The notes beneath the pieces were generated by a model that worked only from the letters and a program-made list of their open reading frames with translations, did no database searches and had not been told where the DNA came from. From JAFAGX01 sp035624215 (GTDB lineage: Bacteria; Acidobacteriota; Terriglobia; Terriglobales; Acidobacteriaceae), in assembly GCA_035624215.1 (NCBI GenBank), contig DASPRY010000026.1, positions 1 to 64,000 of the forward strand: a DNA stretch of 64,000 bases. The letters run 5' to 3'. Shown here one piece after another: positions 43,830-51,969 of this stretch (the stretch's first letter is position 1; each line of letters begins with the position of its first letter). The position numbers were made by a program, and so were the translations under genes.

Positions 43830-44768
43830 CTGAAGGGCCTCACGACACCGTACAATCCCGCGCTTCATAGGTTCGCCACCTGCCTGGCAGGGTGGACTTT
43901 TTTGCTGATCATTGCGGGCGCATTAGTAACCAGCAACGACGCGGGGCTTTCCGTCCCCGATTGGCCCACTTCCTTTGGCTCGCTTTATAAAATCCCGCGC
44001 CTGGTCGGCGGCGTGCGCTTTGAACACATCCATCGCATGATCGCTCAGGTAGCTGGCCTGCTAACGATCGTTCTTGCAATCTGGACGTGGCGCGCCGATA
44101 AGCGCCGCTGGATGAAATACCTCGGTATTGCCGCGCTGGGCACTGTCATCGCGCAGGGCATTCTCGGCGGGCTTACTGTATTGTTCTATCTTCCACCGTT
44201 AATTTCATCCTCCCACGCTGCGTTGGCCCAAACTTTCTTTTGCCTGACGGTAGCCATCGCCGTATTTACCGGATCGAAGTGGGTGGAGGAAGTTCCGCAG
44301 GTCGAGTTGGACGTGCATCGCCCCTCGCTTATTGCTTTATGTCTGTTTTCGATTTTCGTGCTCTACGTGCAACTGATTCTCGGCGCGATGTTCCGCCATC
44401 ATGGGATGAGTTGGTGGCCGCATGTAGTAAATGCACCAGTGGTCGCAATTGTGCTGACGTGGACTGCGATTCGGGCGCTGTCGCTGTACTCAAAGATTGC
44501 TGCTGTGCGCCGGCCGTCGATTTTGCTTTTGGCCTTGATGATTGCCCAGCTTTGCCTGGGATTTCTTGCGTTCCTGGCACGTGTGGCCTGGGGGCGGGAT
44601 GCAGTCCAACCGGAGTCGCCCATGGTAATCTCGACTGTGGCCCACGTGGCGGTAGGAGCGTTGCTGTTGGCAACGGCTGTCATTCTTGCTATCCAGGTCT
44701 GGCGGCACGTGCCCGTATCGTTCGAAGAGCGGGTGGCGCGCCGAGCGCACACACCCGTACCTGCATAA
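43830..44768 (+). CDS. ctaA: haem A synthase (CtaA/Cox15 family)
   Basis: CtaA oxidises the methyl group of haem O to a formyl group to make haem A for aa3-type cytochrome oxidases. The 312-residue protein has about eight transmembrane segments and the family's haem-binding histidines (for example EHIHRM and SSHAALAQTF, and later HHGMSW and VAHVAVG). Typical family blocks TSNDAGLSVPDWPTSFG and GGLTVL are present. An ATG/GTG start cannot be found: the only start with a good ribosome site (AAGGAG, six-base gap) is the CTG at 43830, which gives the normal N-terminus. A TTG at 43902 would cut off helix 1. The oxidase genes are not in the window. Confidence 0.88.
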   Translation: MKGLTTPYNPALHRFATCLAGWTFLLIIAGALVTSNDAGLSVPDWPTSFGSLYKIPRLVGGVRFEHIHRMIAQVAGLLTIVLAIWTWRADKRRWMKYLGIAALGTVIAQGILGGLTVLFYLPPLISSSHAALAQTFFCLTVAIAVFTGSKWVEEVPQVELDVHRPSLIALCLFSIFVLYVQLILGAMFRHHGMSWWPHVVNAPVVAIVLTWTAIRALSLYSKIAAVRRPSILLLALMIAQLCLGFLAFLARVAWGRDAVQPESPMVISTVAHVAVGALLLATAVILAIQVWRHVPVSFEERVARRAHTPVPA

Positions 44769-44799
44769 GACATCGCAAACAGGCACCCCAACCCCAGGG

Positions 44800-45783
44800 C
44801 TACTCTACCGGATAAGGCCCATCGGCAAATACTTTGTCGTGGTATCCCTTTGACCCAATAGTCCGGGCGAGAGTGCTTCTCAGATCCTCCCCTCCCCTAA
44901 GCCGGGCAATTATGTACGCAAAAGCGAATCGCGGCTCCCATCCCAGTTCTTTTCGCGCGCGCTCATTCACATAAACCCGATCGATGGTGGGAAACATTTT
45001 CCATCCACGACGCTGATATTCCGCTCCATAAGTAGGAACTCGCCGCCGGACGACCCGCGGCGCATCAGTGCGCAACCCCGGCAGATCCTCGGGCAAGAAC
45101 GGAGTGGTTGCGCTGATGATGTATTTCCGGAAACCGATTGTTGGTGCCTGCCCGAGGGCAAGCAGGTGCGCGCTCACAACATCCTCAATGTCTACTCTTC
45201 TGTAGAGATATTCGTTCGCCTTGGCATTATCGTCCGAGTAAGCTTCACGCACTCGACGATTGTCATCCTCCTCGGGGAAAAAACGTGAGGTCCTCAAAAT
45301 CAGGCATGGAAGCCCGTAATTCCTGTGAAACACCTGACAAAGATCCTCCGCGGCTGCCTTGGTCGCGCCATAGATATTCTTCGGCACCGGCGAGATCTCC
45401 TCCGTGACCCACGCGGCCGTGGCTCCAGGCGGAGGCACAAGGGCACTACCAAAAGCACTGGTTGTGCTGGTGAACACAAAGGACTCAACGCCCTGCTTCA
45501 CCGCCTCTTCCAGGAGATTGAGGGTTCCAGTGATGTTGGTATCAATAAATTCCTGCCGGGCATGTGTAGCTACATGAGGTTTGTGCAGTGTTGCGGCATG
45601 CAAAACCGCCTGTACCCCCTTCATACAACGCCTTACGCAAGCACGATCTGCTATTGAGCCGACATAGGTGCTAAATGGCGAATCACGGATATCGAGACCG
45701 ACGACCTCGTGCTTCCGATCCTGAAGCGTGCGCACCAAGGCTTCTCCCAGGTGACCGGCGCTTCCTGTAACCAAGATTCTCAT
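44800..45783 (-). CDS. NAD-dependent epimerase/dehydratase family protein
   Basis: A 327-residue extended SDR starting with the dinucleotide-binding TGSAGHLG (residues 6-13), with VFTSTTSAFGSA supplying the Ser/Thr and IYGATKAAAEDL the Tyr-x3-Lys active site. It is a nucleotide-sugar-type epimerase or dehydratase. The C-terminal substrate domain is present (RVDIEDVVSAHLLAL, LGWEPRFAF). I cannot assign the sugar. It lies on the minus strand between two plus-strand genes and converges on ctaA 31 bases away. Its start is divergent from the ABC transporter. Confidence 0.8.
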   Translation of the reverse strand: MRILVTGSAGHLGEALVRTLQDRKHEVVGLDIRDSPFSTYVGSIADRACVRRCMKGVQAVLHAATLHKPHVATHARQEFIDTNITGTLNLLEEAVKQGVESFVFTSTTSAFGSALVPPPGATAAWVTEEISPVPKNIYGATKAAAEDLCQVFHRNYGLPCLILRTSRFFPEEDDNRRVREAYSDDNAKANEYLYRRVDIEDVVSAHLLALGQAPTIGFRKYIISATTPFLPEDLPGLRTDAPRVVRRRVPTYGAEYQRRGWKMFPTIDRVYVNERARKELGWEPRFAFAYIIARLRGGEDLRSTLARTIGSKGYHDKVFADGPYPVE

Positions 45784-45875
45784 GACGATGTCTTTGTTAA
45801 CTTTGGCAACTCGGGCAGTAATTTGGAACTATTGTTACAGATGATGTTCAACTAGGTCTCGTCGTAAAATACCTT

Positions 45876-46862
45876 GTGGCCTCCGAACCCACGGTTATTA
45901 GCCCCACAGCAGAGCCCGGTATCAACCAGTCCGTTGCAATTTCGGTTCAGGACGTGGTGCACCAGTATGCCAGCCGCACAGCTTTGAACGGCGTCTCATT
46001 TGACGTCCGGCCGGCCGAGTTGTTTGGGCTTTTGGGACCGAACGGCAGCGGCAAGACGACCCTGTTTCGGATTCTTTCTACTCTCATGGTTCCGGTGGCC
46101 GGCCGGGCCACAATCATGGGATTTGACGTGGCGCGTGATCCCAACAGTTTGCGCCGCCAGATCGGTGTGGTTTTTCAAGCTCAGAGCATCGACGTAAAGC
46201 TGACCGCGGCAGAGAATCTTACGCACCAGGGCCATCTGTACGGTCTGCATGGAAAGACGTTACAGGCACGAATTGTGGAAATGCTCGCTCGTGTAGGATT
46301 GGCCGATCGCGCCGATGAGAAAGCTGAAACGTTTTCCGGCGGTATGCAGCGACGTCTGGAACTAGCCAAAGGCCTGCTTCATCATCCTTCAGTTTTGTTG
46401 CTGGACGAGCCGACCACCGGGCTAGATCCGGGAGCCCGGCGCGATTTATGGCAATATTTGACGACGTTGCGCGATCAGGAACACGTGACCGTTCTCATCA
46501 CGACACATCTCATGGAAGAAGCCGAGCGCTGTGATCGTCTGGCTATTCTCAACGAGGGCAAAATGGTCGCGCTGGGGACGCCTGACGAACTCAAGCACGA
46601 GGTCGGCGGGGATGTGATTGTGCTGGATGCGAAGAATCCCGAGTCGCTGGCCGGGCGCATTCGCGAACGGTTCCAGGTGGATGCGCAAGTGCTTCAGGGA
46701 CAAGTTCGCCTGGAGCGTGAGCACGGGCACCGCTTCATCACTGACGTAGTCGAGGCTTTTCCCGGCGAGATTGAAGCTATTTCGGTCAGTAAGCCGAGGT
46801 TGGAAGATGTCTTTATTCACCGTACCGGACACAAATTCTGGAGCGAAGAACAAGAGAGTTGA
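45876..46862 (+). CDS. ABC transporter ATP-binding protein (DrrA/NodI type)
   Basis: This 328-residue ATPase energises an ABC-2 type exporter. It shows Walker A GPNGSGKTT, signature FSGGMQRRLEL, Walker B VLLLDEPTTGLDPG and the H-loop ITTHLM. The C-terminal 90 residues (after GTPDELK) are a DrrA-type regulatory extension. The start is GTG at 45876 with a weak ribosome site. The membrane partner follows 36 bases later, after a small GCCGGC palindrome. Substrate unknown; the next gene (DUF420) hints at haem-copper oxidase assembly. Confidence 0.9.
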   Translation: MASEPTVISPTAEPGINQSVAISVQDVVHQYASRTALNGVSFDVRPAELFGLLGPNGSGKTTLFRILSTLMVPVAGRATIMGFDVARDPNSLRRQIGVVFQAQSIDVKLTAAENLTHQGHLYGLHGKTLQARIVEMLARVGLADRADEKAETFSGGMQRRLELAKGLLHHPSVLLLDEPTTGLDPGARRDLWQYLTTLRDQEHVTVLITTHLMEEAERCDRLAILNEGKMVALGTPDELKHEVGGDVIVLDAKNPESLAGRIRERFQVDAQVLQGQVRLEREHGHRFITDVVEAFPGEIEAISVSKPRLEDVFIHRTGHKFWSEEQES

Positions 46863-46866
46863 ATCT

Positions 46867-46883
46867 GCCGGCAGGATGCCGGC
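46867..46883. repeat. GCCGGC palindrome between ABC transporter genes
   Basis: Two GCCGGC hexamers (46867-46872 and 46878-46883) flank a five-base spacer and form a perfect stem just after the ATPase stop codon. The same style of short element occurs in several other intergenic gaps of this window. Confidence 0.5.
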
Positions 46884-46898
46884 GCTACACGGGACTGA

Positions 46899-47726
46899 AT
46901 GGCAACTCGAACTGCAACTTTACCGGCGTTGGACACTCCCGCTTCCGCGGGGATCGTGCTCCCCGCGTTCACGCTTTGGTGGCGGGAAGTGGTGCGTTTC
47001 TACCGCCAACGCTCACGCGTTGTCGGGGTAATCGCATCGCCGGTATTGTTTTGGCTGGTAATTGGATCGGGATTTGGAACCTCATTTCGTTCCGGCAACG
47101 CTGCAGGACAGCAACACTATCTCGATTACTTCTATCCCGGGGCCCTGATTATGATCGTCTTGTTCACTTCCATCTTCACCATGATGTCGGTGATCGAGGA
47201 CCGCAAAGAAGGGTTTTTACTCTCCGTGATGGTTGCCCCGGTTCCGCGTTCTGCCATAGTGCTGGGCAAGGTTCTCGGCGGGACGACGTTATCGACGATT
47301 CAAGGATTAATCTTTCTGGCTTTTGCGCCATTCGTGGGCGTGCATATCAGCATTGGGCAGCTTCTCTTGGTGGTGTTGGTCGTGTTCCTGGTTTCGTTCG
47401 CGCTTACCGCGCTTGGCTTCGCGATCGCATGGCCCATGGATTCTACTCAGGCGTTCCATGCCATCATCAATCTCTTTCTAATCCCTCTATGGTTGCTCTC
47501 CGGTGCGCTGTTTCCGCTGTCTGGGGCATCAGGCTGGCTGCGCGTCCTGATGCGCATTAATCCGTTGACGTACGGAGTGGAGGCACTGCGGGGATTGCTG
47601 TATCCAGCCACATCCTCTGTGGGTTACCTCTCGGCCTCTATAGCAGCCTTGGTCCTGTTCACTGTTTGCATGTTTGGACTCTGCTTCTTTATAGTGAACC
47701 GGCGCACCACAAAACCGGCAGCGTGA
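46899..47726 (+). CDS. ABC-2 type transporter permease
   Basis: A 275-residue membrane protein with six hydrophobic segments, the partner of the ATPase upstream. The family blocks YLDYFYPGALIMIVLFTS, VIEDRKEGFLLSVMVAPVPRSAIVLGKVLGG and the late PLWLLSGALFPLSG fit ABC-2 exporters of the DrrB/NodJ type. Its TGA stop at 47724-47726 overlaps the ATG of the DUF420 gene (TGATG), so the two are translationally coupled. What is exported is unknown. Confidence 0.88.
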   Translation: MATRTATLPALDTPASAGIVLPAFTLWWREVVRFYRQRSRVVGVIASPVLFWLVIGSGFGTSFRSGNAAGQQHYLDYFYPGALIMIVLFTSIFTMMSVIEDRKEGFLLSVMVAPVPRSAIVLGKVLGGTTLSTIQGLIFLAFAPFVGVHISIGQLLLVVLVVFLVSFALTALGFAIAWPMDSTQAFHAIINLFLIPLWLLSGALFPLSGASGWLRVLMRINPLTYGVEALRGLLYPATSSVGYLSASIAALVLFTVCMFGLCFFIVNRRTTKPAA

Positions 47727-48160
47727 TGCAGATTCCAGCCCAATACGCAATCTTCCCCGTGCTCGACGCCAGCTTGAATGGGACCAGCGCGGTGCTGCTG
47801 TTAATTGGAAGAGGACTGATCAAACGCGGGCGCATGGCCGCGCACCGCGCGGTGATGATTACGGCGCTAGTTTCATCTACCCTATTTCTCTCCAGCTATC
47901 TTTACTATCACGCACACGTTGGATCGGTGCACTTTCAAGGACAGGGTTGGTCGAGACCCCTATACTTCAGCATCTTGATCTCGCACACGATTCTGGCGGC
48001 GGTCATTGTGCCCCTGATCATAATCACGCTCACCCGGGCGCTACGAGAACGGTTCGACCGGCATCGCGTAATTGCCCGATGGACGTATCCCTTATGGCTG
48101 TATGTTTCTGTGACCGGGGTGGTCATCTACCTGATGCTATACAAGCTGTTTGTGGGTTGA
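47726..48160 (+). CDS. DUF420 membrane protein (cytochrome oxidase assembly-type)
   Basis: This 144-residue protein has four transmembrane segments (about 7-22, 37-55, 75-96 and 117-137) and the DUF420 pattern PVLDASLNGTSAVLLLIGRGLIKRG, with histidines at the ends of helices 2 and 3 (YYHAHVG, SHTILA). Members are often encoded beside haem-copper oxidase genes, and one is required for cytochrome caa3 assembly in Firmicutes. Here the ATG at 47726 is fixed by the TGATG overlap with the ABC permease. This ties the exporter to oxidase assembly, which is inference. Confidence 0.82.
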   Translation: MQIPAQYAIFPVLDASLNGTSAVLLLIGRGLIKRGRMAAHRAVMITALVSSTLFLSSYLYYHAHVGSVHFQGQGWSRPLYFSILISHTILAAVIVPLIIITLTRALRERFDRHRVIARWTYPLWLYVSVTGVVIYLMLYKLFVG

Positions 48161-48200
48161 GCGTGCGCGTCACATTCGAGTCAGTTGATAGTCGTAATGC

Positions 48201-48230
48201 ATGGATCCTTCGCGGCGCTCAGGATGACAA
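48201..48230. repeat. short repeat of the TGTCATCCTGAG...GAAGGATC type
   Basis: On the minus strand it reads TTGTCATCCTGAGCGCCGCG then AAGGATCC. The same skeleton forms the left end of the element at 8904-9041. It lies in the 72-base gap between two convergent genes, where it may serve as a transcription barrier or be a repeat fragment. Confidence 0.5.
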
Positions 48231-48232
48231 CC

Positions 48233-51200
48233 TTAATCCGCGGCCATGCCCTGAGTCTCGGGCTCGAAGTCCGGAGCTTGGAATGCCGCGGCATCAGACG
48301 AGATTTGCCCACGCAGCTCGGCTTCCAGCGCCGCCAATTGGGCTTCAATATCCTGGCTTGCCTTTCGCTTGCGAATCACTTCCTCGCGATATCTGCGGAG
48401 GAAGTAATCAATCGTTTCTACGCGAATTCTGATTGAACCTGACGGCTTGTTCTCGTCCAAGTCTTTGAAGCAGAAATACGGCGTTCCCGATTGCTCAATT
48501 ATGCCTTCTACCACACCGTAAATGGGCGCATCGTGGCCGCATTTGAAGCTGGAAACCTCGAGCGCAACCAGGTTGGGATGGCGAGCCGTGAATTTGGCCG
48601 CCCAGACTTTGTGATTCGTGCTGCAGGAATACGAGTTCTTCCATGCGTCCGAAATATCCAGTGGGCTTGTGATCACGCCGGCGCGCACTTCTTCGCCGAA
48701 CAATCGCTCCAGAAGGTCTTCGTCGAGCGGAAGCGTGTTCTGGGAGAAGATCGGATATCCGAGCTTTTGGAATTCATCCAGAATTTCGTGGTTCAGACCC
48801 GGATCGTGGTGGTAGGGCCGCCCGAGCATCACAATACCGATGCGGTCCTCGCGCTCGAGTTCATCGAGAACCTGGCGAGCACGCTTGCGGATGCTGGTTT
48901 CGTAATCTTTGAGAGCCTGGAAACCCAGTTCGATCGCGCGATCATTCTCTTCTTCCGACAAACCGAGAATAGGCTGCCATGCCTGCAGCATCTGGTATGC
49001 GAACAACTTGCGGTCCGCAAAGTTGAGGATCGGATCGACGTATTTCACATTGTGTTCGGCGAAAACGTCGTTCTCCTTGGTGAACGCGGCTTTCACGGTT
49101 TCGGGCGTCGCGGTCACGGTTGGGCACGCATTCGCGCCGACGATGTTTTTTAGTGGTGAGTGCAGCACGTCGTACATGGGGAAGAAGATCACGTTCAACG
49201 GCTTTTTGCGATGCTTCTCCTGAATCAAGTTGTAGACGTGTGAAATTCCAATCTTGGCTGGGAAGCAAGGATCGATTGCTCCGCGGCTCGCGCCGGCGCG
49301 ATAAAGTTCAGGACTGGTGTAGTCGGAGTAAATAATGTTTTCCGGCTGCACCCCGAGACTCTGTAAGTAGGCATTGAACAGCGGCGCGTAGGTATAGATG
49401 TTGAGCACGCGCGGAATGCCGACGCGCAGCTTCTTACGATTTTCCATCAGCGGAACGCGCTCTTTGACGGCCTTATTCCAGAACTTCACGGTCGGAATGG
49501 GATCAGCCACGCTCTTAACGCTCACGGGGCGGAAGACTTCCTTCGAAGCCATGTCGACAAAGTTAGGATGCGCGTCTCTGATCTGATCAAGCCCAGCCTT
49601 GATGTCCTTCATCTCGTTGACATCTTCGACCGTCCCTTTTTCGCAGGTGGCGATGATCAGCCGCTGTTCGCCGTGCATTAATGGAACTTTGGTGACCTTC
49701 TGAATGGGAACAAAGCTCAGGTCAGCCTTGGGTTCGGTGCGGATGTCAATAAACGTACGCAGGCAGTTGTTTTTGCAGAAATTGCAGCGCGTGGCTTCGT
49801 TGCGCGTGGTGCGATATTCGATCTTGCGGACGGCTTCTAGGCCGACGAAGGTGGTCTGCTGGCCATTACGCCACAAGCGCAGCGACTCGACGGCCGCGCC
49901 GATCGCCCCCGACTCGCCGCAATGCTCGTGAACGATGATTTCCGGCTGTTTCCCCGCGGCTCGAAAACTGTTGCGGATGAAATCGACCTCAGCTTTGACT
50001 ACCGCCAGATTATTCTGCGTTCCACCTTGCAGAACGAAACGCGACCCGAGCGCCGCAAGATTGGGAATGCTGGCGACATAGAGAAATACGTTCTTGGGAA
50101 GGACGGCCGCAAGGCCGGCGAGAATTTCCTCCGCTCGCCATCCCTGGCGCTGGAAGTTTACGATGTCTGACTGCATGAACACGGCACAGCCGTAGCCGAA
50201 CACCGGCATGGCCTGCGCGGAAAAAGCCAGGTCGGCGTATTGTTCAACGCTCAATCCGAAACCTTCGGCGGTCGATTGCAGGAAATACCCGTTGCCCGCC
50301 GAGCACTGTGTATTCAGCTTGAAATCTTTCACGCGTCCGTTGTGCAGGATGATGATCTTGATATCCTGCCCGCCAACATCCACAATCACGTGCGGGTCTT
50401 CATAAAACTTCAGCGCGGATTCGGTGTGAGCAACAGTTTCCACCAGCGCAACATCGGCATGGAGCACATCTTTCAGGATGTCCTTCGCGTACCCTGTGGT
50501 GGCAACCCCAAGGACTTCCAGTTTGGCTTTCTGCCTTTCCACCTGGCCGCGCAGATTCTCGAACATTTCGATCGTGTCCTGGATCGGGTTGCCATTTGAA
50601 AGCTGGTAAGACTTGCAGAGAATGTCGCCCTTTTCATCGAGCAGGACGGCTTTGGTGGACGTCGAACCCCCGTCGATCCCGATGAAGCCAGCCACCGTCT
50701 GATTGGTGTTGAATGTGGTCGGGACGAACTTCTTTCGCCGATACTCGACTCTGAACTCGTCCAGTTCCTGATTGTCGGTCACCAATCCCTTAGCGCCCGA
50801 CTTGGCTTTTTCTTCCTGACGCCCAAATTCGATGTAGTGCACTAGACGCTCGAATCCCTGGTAGCAGCCGACACAATCCTCTTCGCTCTTGCCGAACTCA
50901 ATCGCGCCTAAGGCGGCGAAGTATTGCGCGTTTTGCGGGACCTTGATCAGGTCTTCCGGCTTGGCACCCTCGGGCACCGCGACTTTGCGTTCCTGCCACA
51001 TGCGAGGAATGTTGGCCTGCCAAGCTTCGCGCATCCCTTTGACAAAACTGTTGGGGCCGCCCAGCAGCAACACATGCGGCCGCAATGTGTGGCCACGGGT
51101 TAATACGCTCAAGTTTTGCAGCACTATGGCTTCGAACAACGATGCCATCAGCTCGTCTGGCGGCGTGCCGACTTTTTGCAAACTGTTGATGTCGGTTTCC

Positions 51201-51844
51201 GCGAACACGCCGCACTTGCCGGCCACTTTATGCAGTTTGATTCCGTTGTAGCCCTGTTGGCAGAGCTGCTCTGTTGGAATCTTCAGCTTGGCATTGATCT
51301 TGTCTATGACGGCGCCTGTGCCCCCGGCGCACTTGTCATTCATGGATGGAATCTTTTTCTTGCGCCCAGTTTCCTCGTCATCCTTGAAGACAATGATCTT
51401 GGCATCCTGCCCGCCCAGTTCAATAACCGAATACACTTCGGGATGCAGCTTCTCCACCGCCAGGGATACCGCAGTAACCTCCTGCACGAACTTCGCGCCA
51501 ATCTGATCGGCAATGGAACCGCCGCCGGAACCGGTCATGAACAGGCGGGTGTTGCGCCGGTTAATGCCGACTTCAGCCTCCATGCGTCGCAGGAACTCCA
51601 GGGTTTTTTCCGGCTGCTTGGTTTCGTGCCGCTGATAATCGCACCACAGCATTTTGTCCGTGGCTGCATCCGCCACCACGGCCTTCACCGTAGTGGAACC
51701 CACGTCCAGCCCGACCAAAAATTTCGTTTGGTGATCGTGCGGCTTCAGGTGCTCCTGCGGCTTCAGGTGCTCTTGCGGCATTTGTTGCGCCGGGCAGACG
51801 TGCTGCAGTCCTTGATGATCGTGTTGCCCTTTGTGATCGTGCAT
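48233..51844 (-). CDS. tandem BadF/HgdC-type 2-hydroxyacyl-CoA dehydratase activase with DUF2229
   Basis: A 1203-residue protein. These activases use ATP and a [4Fe-4S] cluster to send one low-potential electron to a dehydratase. It has a His-rich leader (1-38), ATPase domain 1 (about 40-300; VGLDVGSTTVKAVV, IELGGQDAK) and ATPase domain 2 (about 375-650; GIDGGSTSTKAVL, DVGGQDIK). Each has two candidate cluster cysteines (DKCAGGTG and GKCGVF; TQCSAGNG and GYGCAVF), so the two halves could form an internal pseudo-dimer. From about 670 there is a CNFCKNNC cysteine motif and a DUF2229-type region running to near the C-terminus. The start at 51844 follows AGAGGACGA; an open frame to 52027 is non-coding-like. 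Confidence 0.9.
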   Translation of the reverse strand: MHDHKGQHDHQGLQHVCPAQQMPQEHLKPQEHLKPHDHQTKFLVGLDVGSTTVKAVVADAATDKMLWCDYQRHETKQPEKTLEFLRRMEAEVGINRRNTRLFMTGSGGGSIADQIGAKFVQEVTAVSLAVEKLHPEVYSVIELGGQDAKIIVFKDDEETGRKKKIPSMNDKCAGGTGAVIDKINAKLKIPTEQLCQQGYNGIKLHKVAGKCGVFAETDINSLQKVGTPPDELMASLFEAIVLQNLSVLTRGHTLRPHVLLLGGPNSFVKGMREAWQANIPRMWQERKVAVPEGAKPEDLIKVPQNAQYFAALGAIEFGKSEEDCVGCYQGFERLVHYIEFGRQEEKAKSGAKGLVTDNQELDEFRVEYRRKKFVPTTFNTNQTVAGFIGIDGGSTSTKAVLLDEKGDILCKSYQLSNGNPIQDTIEMFENLRGQVERQKAKLEVLGVATTGYAKDILKDVLHADVALVETVAHTESALKFYEDPHVIVDVGGQDIKIIILHNGRVKDFKLNTQCSAGNGYFLQSTAEGFGLSVEQYADLAFSAQAMPVFGYGCAVFMQSDIVNFQRQGWRAEEILAGLAAVLPKNVFLYVASIPNLAALGSRFVLQGGTQNNLAVVKAEVDFIRNSFRAAGKQPEIIVHEHCGESGAIGAAVESLRLWRNGQQTTFVGLEAVRKIEYRTTRNEATRCNFCKNNCLRTFIDIRTEPKADLSFVPIQKVTKVPLMHGEQRLIIATCEKGTVEDVNEMKDIKAGLDQIRDAHPNFVDMASKEVFRPVSVKSVADPIPTVKFWNKAVKERVPLMENRKKLRVGIPRVLNIYTYAPLFNAYLQSLGVQPENIIYSDYTSPELYRAGASRGAIDPCFPAKIGISHVYNLIQEKHRKKPLNVIFFPMYDVLHSPLKNIVGANACPTVTATPETVKAAFTKENDVFAEHNVKYVDPILNFADRKLFAYQMLQAWQPILGLSEEENDRAIELGFQALKDYETSIRKRARQVLDELEREDRIGIVMLGRPYHHDPGLNHEILDEFQKLGYPIFSQNTLPLDEDLLERLFGEEVRAGVITSPLDISDAWKNSYSCSTNHKVWAAKFTARHPNLVALEVSSFKCGHDAPIYGVVEGIIEQSGTPYFCFKDLDENKPSGSIRIRVETIDYFLRRYREEVIRKRKASQDIEAQLAALEAELRGQISSDAAAFQAPDFEPETQGMAAD
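51742..51777. repeat. 18-base tandem repeat inside the activase leader
   Basis: Two adjacent copies (51742-51759 and 51760-51777) match at 17 of 18 bases and encode two successive PQEHLK units in the His-rich leader. As a multiple of three, slippage would change the unit number without breaking the frame. Confidence 0.8.
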
Positions 51845-51866
51845 TCGTCCTCTGTTTTTTCCCTCA

Positions 51867-51919
51867 GGGGCTAAAGCCCCGTATTTCTCTTCGTCTGTAT
51901 CGGCCGGGCTGAAGCCGGG
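51867..51919. repeat. two short palindromes upstream of the activase gene
   Basis: GGGGCT/AGCCCC (51867-51880) and a weaker GGCT/AGCC hairpin within a CCGGGC-rich stretch (51904-51921) occupy the 125-base gap between the activase and the dehydratase-like gene. A CAGTGGTCAGTGG-type unit (minus strand) follows near 51938-51965. They are part of the dispersed palindrome population. Confidence 0.5.
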
Positions 51920-51969
51920 CCCTGCCAAAACCATTGGCCACTGACTCCCAGCCACTGACCACTGTTTTC

